The notes: a model not told the origin generated them from the sequence alone. Counted from the first letter of the stretch, positions 7,807-17,345 are shown. The stretch is DNA of 64,000 bases from Fibrobacter sp. UWB10 (GCF_900182935.1 NZ_FXUE01000002.1:124001-188000); one strand, 5' to 3'. Numbers and translations are program-made.

Positions 7807-8934
7807 GTGAAATATTTTGCTGCGTTGTTGCTTTCGGCAGTTTTGTTTGTCGCCTGTAGTGGTGAATCTAGTAGCTCCGCTCCCGATCCAATCGGTGAAA
7901 TCTCGTCGAGTAGCAATGACGACAACGGTTCTACTTCCTCGTCTTCTCAGAAAGCTTCTAAAAAATCTAGTTCCTCGGTTGCTGAAAAGAATTCTTCTAG
8001 TTCTGTAAGTGGTAAGAATAGTAGCTCGTCGGTGGTCGAGTCGAGTAGTAGTATAGAAATTGATCCTATCTGCGTCGATGGTGATACGTCTATTAAAGAT
8101 GGTTATGGACAGCGCCGATATCGTACATGTAGAAATGGACGCTGGGAAACGGATTCGTCTGCTCGTCTTGATTCTTTGGACTCTCTTGCTGCTATCGAAA
8201 AAAATAAAGAACACCCGAATATGGATAGCTTGTTTGCGGGTTACAATGGAAATTATTTTGAATTCGAAGACCCGCGTGATGGTCGCAAGTATAAGTATTT
8301 AAAATTTGAAGGCCGTTCAGAAGATTTTGATGCGTTTACAACTTTTTATGTAATGGCCGAAAATTTGAATTATGGCAAGATGATTCCTAGTGGCACGACG
8401 AAATTTGACGATAGTGTAACCGAAAAACTATGCTACGTAGACGACGAATGGTTCTGCGATAACCATTTTGGTGGACTTTACACTTGGGCCGAGGCTATGA
8501 ATCTGCCCAAGGTCTGCGATTCTGTTGCTGTGGATAGTAATGACGCGTGCAAGGCAATAACAAAAGAGCGGAGTTCTATTCCAGGTGAAGAGTATTTGAA
8601 TATCATTTGGCAGGGGATTTGCCCCGATGGCTGGCATATTATGAACCAGAGGGAGTGGAAATATGCCAATGGCGATATTCGTTCGAAAATTCTGTGGGAA
8701 GAGAACGCTGGGCGTAATTCTGATGGCTTGGCTATTATTCCGACAGCTCGATTGCAAACAGATGTTTATACTGCGCTTTGGATGCCTTCTGCTTTGGAAA
8801 GTAATGTCGCAAAAGCAGTGTATTTTTACTCTACTTCAAATAATGCTGATTTGTCAGGTAAAGAAATAACACGAAGAACATTTCGTTCTGTCCGTTGTGT
8901 AATGGACGAAGATAATCCTTTGGCCAAAAACTAG
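7807..8934 (+). CDS. FISUMP-type lipoprotein with serine-rich linker
   Basis: A 375-aa lipoprotein starting at GTG 7807 with GGGAGG upstream. The lipobox LFVAC places the lipidated cysteine at C17. Residues 20-90 are a low-complexity serine linker, a trait of Fibrobacter surface proteins. After it come a short cysteine-containing segment and a C-terminal FISUMP-type domain (Fibrobacter succinogenes major paralogous domain): YFEFEDPRDGRKYKYLKF, MAENLNYG, LYTWAEAMNLP, GICPDGWHIM and FRSVRCVMD are the family's landmark motifs. The family is large in Fibrobacter and of unknown function, presumed cell-surface. The poly-serine stretch uses mixed AGT/TCT codons, so it is not a simple nucleotide repeat. 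Confidence 0.9.
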   Translation: MKYFAALLLSAVLFVACSGESSSSAPDPIGEISSSSNDDNGSTSSSSQKASKKSSSSVAEKNSSSSVSGKNSSSSVVESSSSIEIDPICVDGDTSIKDGYGQRRYRTCRNGRWETDSSARLDSLDSLAAIEKNKEHPNMDSLFAGYNGNYFEFEDPRDGRKYKYLKFEGRSEDFDAFTTFYVMAENLNYGKMIPSGTTKFDDSVTEKLCYVDDEWFCDNHFGGLYTWAEAMNLPKVCDSVAVDSNDACKAITKERSSIPGEEYLNIIWQGICPDGWHIMNQREWKYANGDIRSKILWEENAGRNSDGLAIIPTARLQTDVYTALWMPSALESNVAKAVYFYSTSNNADLSGKEITRRTFRSVRCVMDEDNPLAKN

Positions 8935-9211
8935 TTAGTTCCTTTTGTTCGAGCGGAAAAGCGGAGGCGAGTGCCTGACCGCAAAGCGAACATTCCGGAA
9001 CGGCCATGTGAGCGTGCGGTGCAGGCAGAGACGAAGCGCTCATTGTTCTCGGACATAGAATGCTGATGCTGACCTTCGTCAGCATGACAGTAGGCAAACC
9101 ATGGACGGCATGGAGGGCAACGGGGCGTTGCGGGGTGTCCCCGCAGTGGGGGTGGAGAGCAACGAAGTGCGAACCAGGGGGATACCTACCCCTTTGGTCG
9201 GGAAAAATTGC
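8935..9211. other. Non-coding region with GC-rich hairpins
   Basis: About 280 bases without a credible gene. It holds a hairpin at 9065-9089 (ATGCTGAC/GTCAGCAT) of the dispersed TGTCAnnCTGA type also seen at 28704-28734, then a perfect GCGGGG/CCCCGC hairpin near 9127-9142 and G-runs that can pair with CCCC near 9190. I could not match it to a known riboswitch. Open frames here are short and lack ribosome-binding sites. Confidence 0.4.
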
Positions 9212-9219
9212 TATATTTG
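9212..9219 (+). promoter_or_regulatory. -7 box of glyA promoter (TATATTTG)
   Basis: An exact TAnnTTTG box 26 bases before the glyA ATG. This transcript has a real leader, with AAGGAG 6 bases before the start, unlike the leaderless cases elsewhere in the window. Confidence 0.55.
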
Positions 9220-9245
9220 CGCCGTACAAATCAAGGAGTAGCTAA

Positions 9246-10529
9246 ATGCTCAAATCTACACTGCAACAGACCGATCCGGAAATCTACAACATCATCCAGG
9301 AAGAAGCCGAACGCCAGGAATATGGCATCGAACTCATCGCTTCCGAAAACTACACCTCCAAGGCCGTCATGGAAGCCATGGGCTCCGTGCTGACCAACAA
9401 GTACAGCGAAGGCTACGTTGGCAAGCGCTACTACGGTGGTAACGAAGTGATCGACAAGATGGAAGCTTTGGCCATCGACCGTTGCAAGAAGCTCTTTGGT
9501 TGCGACCACGTGAACATCCAGCCGCTGTCCGGTTCTCCGGCCAACGCTGCCGTGTACTTCGCCGTCCTCAAACCGGGCGACAAGGTCCTCGGCCTCAAGC
9601 TCGACCACGGTGGACACCTTTCTCACGGCCATCCGGTGAACTTCTCCGGCATGCTCTACAACTTCGTGCAGTACGAAGTCGATAAGGAAACTGGCCGCAT
9701 CGACATGGACAAGGTCCGCGAAATCGCTCTCCGCGAAAAGCCGAAGATGATCCTCGCCGGTTTCTCTGCCTACAGCCGTAACCTCGACTGGAAGCGCTTC
9801 AAGGAAATCGCAGACGAAGTCGGCGCCCTCACCATGGCTGACATTTCTCACGTCGCTGGCCTCATCGCCGGTAAGGCAATCGATTCTCCGGTGCCGTACT
9901 TCGACATCGTGACGACCACGACCCACAAGACTCTCCGTGGCCCGCGTTCCGCTATCATCATGTGCAAGGACCGCACCATCCAGAAGATGGTGAAGGGCGA
10001 ACTCAAGGAAGTTTCTTTGGCCAAGGAAATAGACAAGGGCGTGTTCCCGGGTATGCAGGGTGGTCCGCATGACCACATCAACGCCGGTAAGGCCGTTGCA
10101 TTCCTCGAAGCTCTGCAGCCGGAATTCCAGACCTACGCCAAGAACGTCATCAAGAACGCTCAGGCTATGTCCGATGAAATGCAGAAGCTCGGTTACAGGG
10201 TTATTAGTGGCGGTACCGACAACCACCTCATCGTTGTCGATATGACTTCTCAGGGCGTTTCCGGTAAGGAAGCCGAAGTGGCTATGGAAAAAGTCGGCAT
10301 CTCCTGCAGCCGTTCTACGATTCCGTTCGATCCGCGCAAGCCGATGGACCCGTCCGGTGTCCGTCTCGGTACGCCTGCTATCACGACTCGTGGCTTCGAC
10401 GAAGAAGACACTCGCGAAGTGGCCCGCATCATCGACCGCGCTATCAAGGCTAAGGACGACGATGCTGCTCTCAAGAAAATCCGCGAAGAAATCGTGGCTC
10501 TCTGCAAGAAGCATCCGCTTTATAAGTAA
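9246..10529 (+). CDS. glyA: Serine hydroxymethyltransferase
   Basis: A 427-aa PLP enzyme that interconverts serine and glycine while loading one-carbon units onto tetrahydrofolate. The PLP lysine is K228 in TTTHKTLRGPR; the GKRYYGG substrate motif and the SGTDNHL-type segment are also present. Length and motifs are canonical for the bacterial enzyme. AAGGAG precedes the ATG. Codon use is strongly biased to C/G-ending codons, like rplY and guaB here, which suggests high expression. A long opposite-strand open frame of equal length is a shadow of this bias. Confidence 0.97.
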   Translation: MLKSTLQQTDPEIYNIIQEEAERQEYGIELIASENYTSKAVMEAMGSVLTNKYSEGYVGKRYYGGNEVIDKMEALAIDRCKKLFGCDHVNIQPLSGSPANAAVYFAVLKPGDKVLGLKLDHGGHLSHGHPVNFSGMLYNFVQYEVDKETGRIDMDKVREIALREKPKMILAGFSAYSRNLDWKRFKEIADEVGALTMADISHVAGLIAGKAIDSPVPYFDIVTTTTHKTLRGPRSAIIMCKDRTIQKMVKGELKEVSLAKEIDKGVFPGMQGGPHDHINAGKAVAFLEALQPEFQTYAKNVIKNAQAMSDEMQKLGYRVISGGTDNHLIVVDMTSQGVSGKEAEVAMEKVGISCSRSTIPFDPRKPMDPSGVRLGTPAITTRGFDEEDTREVARIIDRAIKAKDDDAALKKIREEIVALCKKHPLYK

Positions 10530-10617
10530 TGAGCACGGCCTTCGGCCTTTGGGCTGATTGGTCGCATTCCTTCGGAATGCTTTGAGTTAAATAATGGCGC
10601 CTTTGGCGCAAGATATT

Positions 10618-10649
10618 GAAAAGTGGTTCGCGTGGGCGGGCCACTTTTC
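10618..10649 (+). terminator. Possible terminator between glyA and the ABC ATPase gene
   Basis: Nine-base arms GAAAAGTGG (10618-10626) and CCACTTTTC (10641-10649) pair perfectly around a 14-base loop and are followed by GTTTTC. The next promoter box starts seven bases later. Two smaller TTCG-loop hairpins lie between the glyA stop and this one. Confidence 0.5.
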
Positions 10650-10655
10650 GTTTTC

Positions 10656-10663
10656 TATATTTA
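10656..10663 (+). promoter_or_regulatory. -7 box (TATATTTA) 5 bases before an ATG
   Basis: The box ends 5 bases before the ATG of the ABC ATPase gene at 10669, with no room for a Shine-Dalgarno site. It predicts a leaderless mRNA and decides the start codon. Confidence 0.55.
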
Positions 10664-10668
10664 CGCTT

Positions 10669-11499
10669 ATGTTTGCGATTAAGGTCCAAGGTGTTTCGTT
10701 TGCTTACCCCGGTGCGTCGGAAAAGGCGCTTGCTTCGGTGAATCTCGAAATTCCCGAAGGCAGTTTCTTTGCGCTTTTGGGCCCGAATGGGGCGGGTAAG
10801 ACCACGCTTTTGCGACTCTTGTGCGGGCGATTCTCGAAGTTTTCGGGTTCGCTTGAAATTGCGGACGGTTTGCGCGGCAAGAATGGTTTTCTTGACCCTT
10901 GCGCCTGCGGAATCTTGCTTGAAAATCCGGGCGTTTACCCCAAGCTTTCGATTGCGGAATATGTCGATTATTTTGTTGGATTTTATGCGGCGCGCAAGCC
11001 CGAGTGGAATGAATCTGCCGCCCGCGAACGTATTGCGACTCTTGCGAAAAAGCTGGAATTGCCGAGCCTTGAAACCCGCATGGGCAAGCTTTCGCTCGGC
11101 AATCGCCAGAAGGTGCAATTGCTGCGTGCTATGGCGCCGTCTCCCAGGCTCTTGATTCTCGACGAACCGGTCGCAAACTTGGACCCGATGGCTCGCGAAA
11201 CCGTGTGGAGTCTGCTTGCCGACTGGCGCAAAGACGAAGGCGGTACCGCTATCGTTTGCTCGCATATTCTGGCCGAAATGGAAGAAGAGGCGACCGATTA
11301 CGCCATCATTGACTGTGGACAGCTTTTGAAGAGCGGGCGAGTCGCTGACCTTGCCGGCGAATCCGCAACCTTTAAAGTAGACTCTGTCGCGTCATTAGAG
11401 CAAATTCGTGCGGCGCTTACGGCTGCCGGAATCAACGCAAACGTCGTGCCTGCGGCATCGAACCTCGCGAATGTCTATCGCGAAACGGTTGGCGGCTAG
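10669..11499 (+). CDS. ABC transporter ATP-binding protein (orphan)
   Basis: A 276-aa ATPase subunit. Walker A is GPNGAGKTT (residues 38-46), the signature segment is LSLGNRQKVQLLRAM and Walker B is LLILDEPVANLDP, followed by the SHIL H-loop. The C-terminal 60 residues resemble the accessory domain of drug/polysaccharide-type exporters. No permease gene adjoins it, so its partner is unknown. The open frame extends upstream to 10594, but the added 25 residues are poor and the TATATTTA box lies inside them; I use the ATG at 10669. Its stop codon shares the palindrome CTAG with the tamA stop on the other strand. Confidence 0.85.
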   Translation: MFAIKVQGVSFAYPGASEKALASVNLEIPEGSFFALLGPNGAGKTTLLRLLCGRFSKFSGSLEIADGLRGKNGFLDPCACGILLENPGVYPKLSIAEYVDYFVGFYAARKPEWNESAARERIATLAKKLELPSLETRMGKLSLGNRQKVQLLRAMAPSPRLLILDEPVANLDPMARETVWSLLADWRKDEGGTAIVCSHILAEMEEEATDYAIIDCGQLLKSGRVADLAGESATFKVDSVASLEQIRAALTAAGINANVVPAASNLANVYRETVGG

Positions 11500-13403
11500 A
11501 ATGTTTGCGATAGGTCGAAGGCGAATCGGCCTGAAGCAAAGTGCTCCAAATCCCAATTGCTCAAATCTTTCTTGAATGCATAATCTAGGCGGAACGTCAA
11601 GAACTGCCAGCGATAACGGACTCCGAAACCAAAGCTTTCGCGTTCTTTTTCGGCGTATTTAGAACTTTCGCTGTCGGTGACTTTCGCCCAATCATAGAAC
11701 TGCACAATCTGCCAACGCTGCCAAGATTTCCACGGGAATGTCCAGCGGATTTCTTCGTTGAATCTAAAGTAAAGCGGTGTTAGGCCTGTGTTGATGACGG
11801 TGTCGATAATATCGTTGCCGTCGTCATCGACGGTGCTTTCGTAACTTGTATCGCTTGCGAAAATACTGCGGAATCTATAACCGCGCACAGAACGCGTACC
11901 GCCCTGGTAAAAGATTCTGGCGTCGTCTTCGAGTGCTTTGGCGAAGAACTTACCCGCGCTGCCGCTTATAGCTCCATAAAAAGTCCAGAATAGCGGGTGG
12001 TAAAGGTTGATGGTCATTTCGCCGTAGGTGTAAGGGTTGCCCACCATGGTCGGGTTTTGAAGATCGGCTTTCCAGTTAGAGCCTGCGCCAAATGTAGGGG
12101 CAAGTCGAATACCTTTTGTGGGGTTGAAATAGTCGTCGGTGTAGTCGAAGGTGAGTGCAGTTTCGCCCTTCACTTTGAAGAGCCTGTCTTGGTTCTTGTT
12201 CACGTAACGAGTATCGAATGTACCGCGGAAACGAATGTGCTTTGTAATGCCGAAGGTCAAGTCTGCACGGTTGATGACTTCGTAGCGTTCTTCCAAACTG
12301 TCGGGGTATGCCGGCGGGTTGATTTTTTCGTGGTTTAGCGTAACGTGGTCTTCAAAGCGGATTGCAGTCGGAATAAAGCTGAACGAGGTTCCGAACAAGA
12401 GCGGGTTGGCGTAACCGATAGAGGCCTCCTGCTTGTGCTGGGCAATTTGCGCACTTGCCGAAAATTCATGAAAGTGCCCTAAGAAGTTCTTGTGCTTTGC
12501 CGAGGCGAATGCACCGAATCCGTAAATTTCTTCGAAGAAGAAACCGTAGCGGGTTTCGCCCGGAATACGTTCCGTAACGTTCAGGTAAACGTCTGAAAGG
12601 CCGTCTTCTCGGAGCGAGTCGCTCATTTTGATTTGCGTGAATAGCTGTGTCGAGAAAAGCTTGTTTCGGAAAGTGTTGTACTGGTTACCGTCAATAATTT
12701 CGCCTTCTGGAATGCGCCATAGGCTTGAAAGCCATGCGGTGTCGGTAAGGCCCGTTTCAGAAATCACTACGTTTGGATTGCGCTTGTCTTTGGAACGGTG
12801 GCTAGACGAAATCATGTTGCCCATCATGACTTTCGCGCCGGGATTCACCGTAATCTGGACAAAGATTTTCTTGCGCGTGGTGTCAATCATTTCGATTGAA
12901 GAAAGCGTTGAGTGCAAGTAACCTTCGCGGCGGTAAGCCTTTTGAATGTCTTCCAAATCTTCGGCAATGTCGTCTTGATTGTAAAGGTGGTCTTGCGCGA
13001 TATTCAATTTCGATTCGTCTAGTTCAACTCGGCTTTCTTCGGGAACGATAATTTTTCCGCCGCTAAAACGGTAACGCTCGCCGTCGCGAATGGTAATGAA
13101 ATAGCCGCGCACGCTGCTGTCTGCTGAAATAATGTCGCGGTGAATTTCCATGGACATGCTAAGGCTGTAATAGCCGCGAGAATAATAAAGCGCCTTGATG
13201 TTTTCAAGCGAAAGACGCATCATGAAGTCTTGCTTGGTTGTGTCCATCTTGCCGAATTCTTCGGGAATGTCAAGCTGTTCTTCGAGCTGGAAATTCGAAA
13301 ATGCCTTGTTACCCTTCAGGTTTACGTACCAAGGGTGCTTATCGTCATCGGCTGCGAAACAGACGAACGCAAAAGCTAAAAGAAGGAACAGGAATTTTTT
13401 CAT
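11496..13403 (-). CDS. tamA: TamA-like Omp85 outer-membrane protein
   Basis: A 635-aa Omp85-family protein: signal peptide (MKKFLFLLLAFAFVCFA), three POTRA-like repeats to about residue 270, then a 16-strand-type barrel (YGFFFEEIYGFGAFASAKHKNFLGHFHE, FRGTFDTRYV, SVRGYRFRSIF) with terminal phenylalanine (LSQTF), the barrel assembly signal. It follows tamB directly with an ATGA overlap, so the pair forms the translocation and assembly module that spans the envelope; this is the main reason to call it TamA rather than BamA. The ATG at 13403 follows a GGAGG site; the frame is open further upstream, inside tamB. Confidence 0.82.
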   Translation of the reverse strand: MKKFLFLLLAFAFVCFAADDDKHPWYVNLKGNKAFSNFQLEEQLDIPEEFGKMDTTKQDFMMRLSLENIKALYYSRGYYSLSMSMEIHRDIISADSSVRGYFITIRDGERYRFSGGKIIVPEESRVELDESKLNIAQDHLYNQDDIAEDLEDIQKAYRREGYLHSTLSSIEMIDTTRKKIFVQITVNPGAKVMMGNMISSSHRSKDKRNPNVVISETGLTDTAWLSSLWRIPEGEIIDGNQYNTFRNKLFSTQLFTQIKMSDSLREDGLSDVYLNVTERIPGETRYGFFFEEIYGFGAFASAKHKNFLGHFHEFSASAQIAQHKQEASIGYANPLLFGTSFSFIPTAIRFEDHVTLNHEKINPPAYPDSLEERYEVINRADLTFGITKHIRFRGTFDTRYVNKNQDRLFKVKGETALTFDYTDDYFNPTKGIRLAPTFGAGSNWKADLQNPTMVGNPYTYGEMTINLYHPLFWTFYGAISGSAGKFFAKALEDDARIFYQGGTRSVRGYRFRSIFASDTSYESTVDDDGNDIIDTVINTGLTPLYFRFNEEIRWTFPWKSWQRWQIVQFYDWAKVTDSESSKYAEKERESFGFGVRYRWQFLTFRLDYAFKKDLSNWDLEHFASGRFAFDLSQTF

Positions 13404-16400
13404 TTGCGACCCTCCTTTTGTTTGGAAGGTGATTCTATAGCTTCGCATCGCCCGATACCGAGTAGACACGGATTCCAGAATCGATACACGTAGTTGATAC
13501 TGACGTCTTTTTCGAGTCGGTCATTACTTCCGGCACCTGTATTTGTCAGGTACTGCTTAGAAGTCAGCATGCCGTTCAAGTACAATGTCGGCGACAAGTG
13601 GTTTTCATGCGAGTAAATGTCTTCTTGGAACACGGGCAACGTGTAATTGATGCCGAATTGGAACGACTGATCGTAAGTGGGGCTTACGCTTTGGTCTTGC
13701 GTGTAGCCAAAGATTAAGCTCAAATCCTTAACCCAGCGGTCCAGCGAAATCGGAATCTTGAAGTAGCTGGAATCCTTATCGCCGGTGGTGTTGTTTTCAA
13801 AGAACATCACCTTCATGTCGATATCGCCAATGTAGTCGCCGCCCAAGGTCTTGTTGGCCGTTGTCGAAATGACTTTACCGATAGCCTTACCGGCAAGCTT
13901 GTTCCAGTCGGTTTCTTCGCCGTTGTCGTTTGCGATACAGCCCAGCAAAATGTTGTAGTATATCGATGCGGTAGAAGCGTCAGTACCGCAGTTCGACGAC
14001 GGTACGGCCTGCAGGTTTGCAATGGTTCCTTGCAAATCAAGGTTAATCGGGCATGTTTCTTTTTCGGTCTCGCTTGTTTCTGCGCAGTAGGGGAGTTCCT
14101 GGCTACTCGAAACGTCAATCGCTCCCTTTTGCCAAGGAACGTCGTTCCAAGAAATCATGAACGAGTTCAGTTCGAATTCGTAAATGTCCTTAACGCCAAT
14201 AAAGCCTCTGTTGGTGTTGGTGATATCGCCACGCAGTAGCGGGCGCACCGTGTTGCCAAGCACCCAAATGTCAACCGTAAGCGGGAAGGTCGCAAATGGC
14301 GTTACGACGGCCATGGAATCTGTCTGAGAGTCGCTGATATGCACCGCAAGGTTAATGGGGCTCGATACGGATATCTTTTCTTCTTGCGTGCTGCTCTTGC
14401 GCAACTTGGCGACAAAGTTGTTGAACATGGTCAAGTACTTATCCAATGCGGCCGGCGTAATGTCAATGTCGAAGTCTCTGTAGAACACCATTTTGTCGAC
14501 AGAGATATTGCCTGTAATGGTGCTGTTCTTGATAATGCCTTCTTGTCCGTGCGGGATAATGAGACCGATGTCGCCGCGTGCAATGGCTTCGGCATCGCCG
14601 TAAATCATATTGTGGAATTGGTACGAAATTTTCGGAATGTTTGCAGTAACCACCATTTCGTCTTCGTTGTCGACCATGGTACTGCTCACGTTTTCGAACA
14701 CAAGGTTGTGCGATTCAGTCTTAATGGAATAGCGGTCGGTATGCACGGTGATAGAATCCAACTTCATGCTGTCGAGGTTGAACTGCAACGTGCCCGAAAT
14801 AACTTCGTCGTTTTCGTTCTTGGATTTGGCTTCGTAAATATTCAGGAGTCCGTTTTCAACATGCCCGCGCATGTAAATCGGGAATGGAACCTTGGTTCGC
14901 GGCGGTTCGTAAATGGTAGAATCGAGACTCAAGTCTGCTGTAATGCCGGAAAGTCCTTTACGTAGCTCTGCCGAAACGTCGATATGCAAGTCGGTGTTCT
15001 TGATTTCGTTCATGGTGCCCGGAATAAACCAGGAACCATTTGCATCGACCGTGCCCTTGAATATGAAGTCGTTGTCGATAAAGCCTTCTGCCCAGAGTGT
15101 ACCGCCGTTGTCGCTCCCGTGCGAGAAGCTTACATGGCGCTGATCGTTAAACACGTTGTTGATAATTACCTGTGTGTTGCCCGTCCAGCCACCGCCGCCG
15201 ATATCCAAGTAAGAGTTGAGTTCGACCTTGTCGTTTTCGGCAAAAATGTTCAGCTTTCGAATGTAGAACAACTCCGGCGATATCTTTCTGAAATTGATAT
15301 CAGAAAAGTTCAGGTTGCCAATCAGCTTGTTACCCTGGCTGTAAGTGAGGTCACCGTTCAGCATGCCCGAAGTGAGGGTGCTGTCGTTCAAGCCTTCAAG
15401 CAACAGCGGAATACTGAAGTCGTGCGAAGAAATGTTGGCGAACAGAACTTCTACCGGCAAGAACGTTGTAGGCTTGAAGTCTGGATTTGAATCGTTCGGC
15501 AGAATGAATATGGTTGAGGCGGTTACCGAGTTTCGGTTGTGCATTGCCTTGAAGTTGTCAATGAACAGCGTGTCGCCGTTAGCACGGATTGATGTTTCTA
15601 GACCTACGTTGAACGCATCCAAACCGCCATCTACGGCCGCCTCCATGTACCCAAAGCGATTGTCAAAGTCATGGTGCCATTCACCGCTCACCTTGCCTCG
15701 AATGTTTCGACCGATTTTTATGTCAGAGAACGGAACCGTTTCGAATACGACCTTGTTGGCTTGAACATCGAGAGCAATGGAATCTGCAATGTGAATGTAG
15801 GCGCTTGCGCTGCCGCCGTTTTGTTGCCTTACGTTCCAAGAAGTGTGCGGGTGTTCGTCGTTCCATTTCACATCGCCATCAAAGTCGAATGTTTCGTTCG
15901 GCGTGTAAATGGTGCCGTTCGTAAAGTCGATACCCTTCGTGTTGAGTGCGAGCGTCACCTGCAGTGAGTCTGCGGTCATGTGGTACGCGTTAATAATCGA
16001 TTTGATTTTAGCGAGAACTCTCAGGTAATGCCCGTCAAAAGCACCGTAGAATTTTGCACGGTCACCCAAGGTCAGGTTGCCTTGTGTCCAGTCTAGCGCC
16101 CATGGTTCGTAAGGCGAAATGTCGCCCGTAAACGTAATCGAAAGCGAATCCTTGAAATTGATGATACCATCAATCAGAGAACCTTGCCTTGTCTCGATAG
16201 AAACCGTGAGCTCGTTGTCGAACAGTTCAGCCGACTTGATTTCCAAATCGAGCGGCATCATCTGCGGTCCGAACATGGCGCTCATGCGGTCAACTCGCCC
16301 TGTAAAGAATACGTTCTTTTCCTTGTTGTCCAAGTTTCCGTTCAGAACAATGGTTCCGCCTTCGTCGTTTCTGAGAGTCACGTCGGCATCGACGTTATCC

Positions 16401-17284
16401 ATGTCGCCCGAAAGGTTGATGGTCACGTTCTCTGCAAGTAGCGGCCAAAATTCTCCGATTCTCGTTTCGATGGTTGCATCGTAAGAGGTCTTGTTCTTTA
16501 GCAGGTCTATGTTGGCGTCTGCCTTCACCTTGACTTTGCCTAGCTCGGGCAGAATCTTCGGCAATTCTACCGGAATCCAGTCTTCCGGATTCGTGATGGT
16601 CAGGTTAGTACTCGTCTTGATTTTCCCGAGGTTGTCCTTGGGGGCTTCGACCTTTAAGGCAATAGAATCTTTCTTGGTCTTGATTTTGCCGTCAATCTTC
16701 AGCTTGTCTGTGTTAAAGTCTGCGTTCAGCTTCACGCTGGTGGGCGTGCTTATGTAGTCGCCGCTGATGTTCTTTGCGCTAAGGGTGAGTGCCTTTTGCC
16801 CGCGGCTTTCAATCGAAACGTTGCTTGCCTGCCAGCTCTTGCCGTCCGAAAGATTGACTCGCGCTTCTTTCACATCGATTTGCGCCGGAAGGTGAATCTT
16901 GAGCTTCTCCGGGAATTTCGGAATGCTGTCTAGCTTTTTCGATTTCTTGTCGTCAGATTCCTTGGGCACCTGGATTTCGGCAATGAGCGTGTCCGTAGCT
17001 AGGCGTAGGCCCTTGGGGTTTCCAATGAGGGTGATTTCCAGGTTCGGGTTGGATACCTTGATGTCGGTGCCGTCCAACGAAACTCGAATCGAATCGAAAT
17101 GGTGGGTCAGAAGGTCATCCATTCTATGCCCGTAAGGGCTGATCGTTATACCGGCAACAGAGTGCGGAGTAGACAGGAATCGCTCCAAAAGTGCATGAAG
17201 AAACCAGACGCCAAGGGCAATGGCGCCAACAACAGCCGTGGCAAAGGCGGCTGTTCCTATAAATGTCGTCGGTCTCTTGATCAA
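13400..17284 (-). CDS. tamB: TamB-like inner-membrane/periplasmic protein (DUF490)
   Basis: A 1294-aa protein with one N-terminal membrane helix (about residues 8-33), a very long periplasmic stretch of beta-rich repeats, and a C-terminal TamB/DUF490 domain from about residue 930 (GFIGVKDIYEFELNSFMISW and a cysteine-containing loop, then barrel-like strands). TamB-type proteins form a hydrophobic groove bridging the two membranes and work with TamA in outer-membrane protein insertion and, in current models, phospholipid transport. The start is a TTG at 17284, with a TATACTTG box 8 bases upstream. The stop overlaps the tamA start as ATGA. Confidence 0.85.
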   Translation of the reverse strand: MIKRPTTFIGTAAFATAVVGAIALGVWFLHALLERFLSTPHSVAGITISPYGHRMDDLLTHHFDSIRVSLDGTDIKVSNPNLEITLIGNPKGLRLATDTLIAEIQVPKESDDKKSKKLDSIPKFPEKLKIHLPAQIDVKEARVNLSDGKSWQASNVSIESRGQKALTLSAKNISGDYISTPTSVKLNADFNTDKLKIDGKIKTKKDSIALKVEAPKDNLGKIKTSTNLTITNPEDWIPVELPKILPELGKVKVKADANIDLLKNKTSYDATIETRIGEFWPLLAENVTINLSGDMDNVDADVTLRNDEGGTIVLNGNLDNKEKNVFFTGRVDRMSAMFGPQMMPLDLEIKSAELFDNELTVSIETRQGSLIDGIINFKDSLSITFTGDISPYEPWALDWTQGNLTLGDRAKFYGAFDGHYLRVLAKIKSIINAYHMTADSLQVTLALNTKGIDFTNGTIYTPNETFDFDGDVKWNDEHPHTSWNVRQQNGGSASAYIHIADSIALDVQANKVVFETVPFSDIKIGRNIRGKVSGEWHHDFDNRFGYMEAAVDGGLDAFNVGLETSIRANGDTLFIDNFKAMHNRNSVTASTIFILPNDSNPDFKPTTFLPVEVLFANISSHDFSIPLLLEGLNDSTLTSGMLNGDLTYSQGNKLIGNLNFSDINFRKISPELFYIRKLNIFAENDKVELNSYLDIGGGGWTGNTQVIINNVFNDQRHVSFSHGSDNGGTLWAEGFIDNDFIFKGTVDANGSWFIPGTMNEIKNTDLHIDVSAELRKGLSGITADLSLDSTIYEPPRTKVPFPIYMRGHVENGLLNIYEAKSKNENDEVISGTLQFNLDSMKLDSITVHTDRYSIKTESHNLVFENVSSTMVDNEDEMVVTANIPKISYQFHNMIYGDAEAIARGDIGLIIPHGQEGIIKNSTITGNISVDKMVFYRDFDIDITPAALDKYLTMFNNFVAKLRKSSTQEEKISVSSPINLAVHISDSQTDSMAVVTPFATFPLTVDIWVLGNTVRPLLRGDITNTNRGFIGVKDIYEFELNSFMISWNDVPWQKGAIDVSSSQELPYCAETSETEKETCPINLDLQGTIANLQAVPSSNCGTDASTASIYYNILLGCIANDNGEETDWNKLAGKAIGKVISTTANKTLGGDYIGDIDMKVMFFENNTTGDKDSSYFKIPISLDRWVKDLSLIFGYTQDQSVSPTYDQSFQFGINYTLPVFQEDIYSHENHLSPTLYLNGMLTSKQYLTNTGAGSNDRLEKDVSINYVYRFWNPCLLGIGRCEAIESPSKQKEGRK

Positions 17285-17345
17285 CTTGATTCCAAGTATA
17301 GAAAATGCATGAAATTTGGTCTTGGAAGTATGCGAAAATGAGTCC

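Noticed and set aside
8935-9245. Riboswitch upstream of glyA
   Set aside because: The glyA promoter box lies at 9212-9219, so the structured region is outside the glyA leader; no known aptamer pattern was seen.
9231-10514. A 427-aa minus-strand open frame opposite glyA
   Set aside because: Same length as glyA and fully antisense to it; a codon-bias shadow. Similar shadows lie opposite ftsK (42818-44365) and guaB (61764-63239).
11496-13403. Calling this gene bamA
   Set aside because: The overlap with tamB and the three POTRA-like repeats favour TamA; BamA normally has five POTRA domains and other neighbours.
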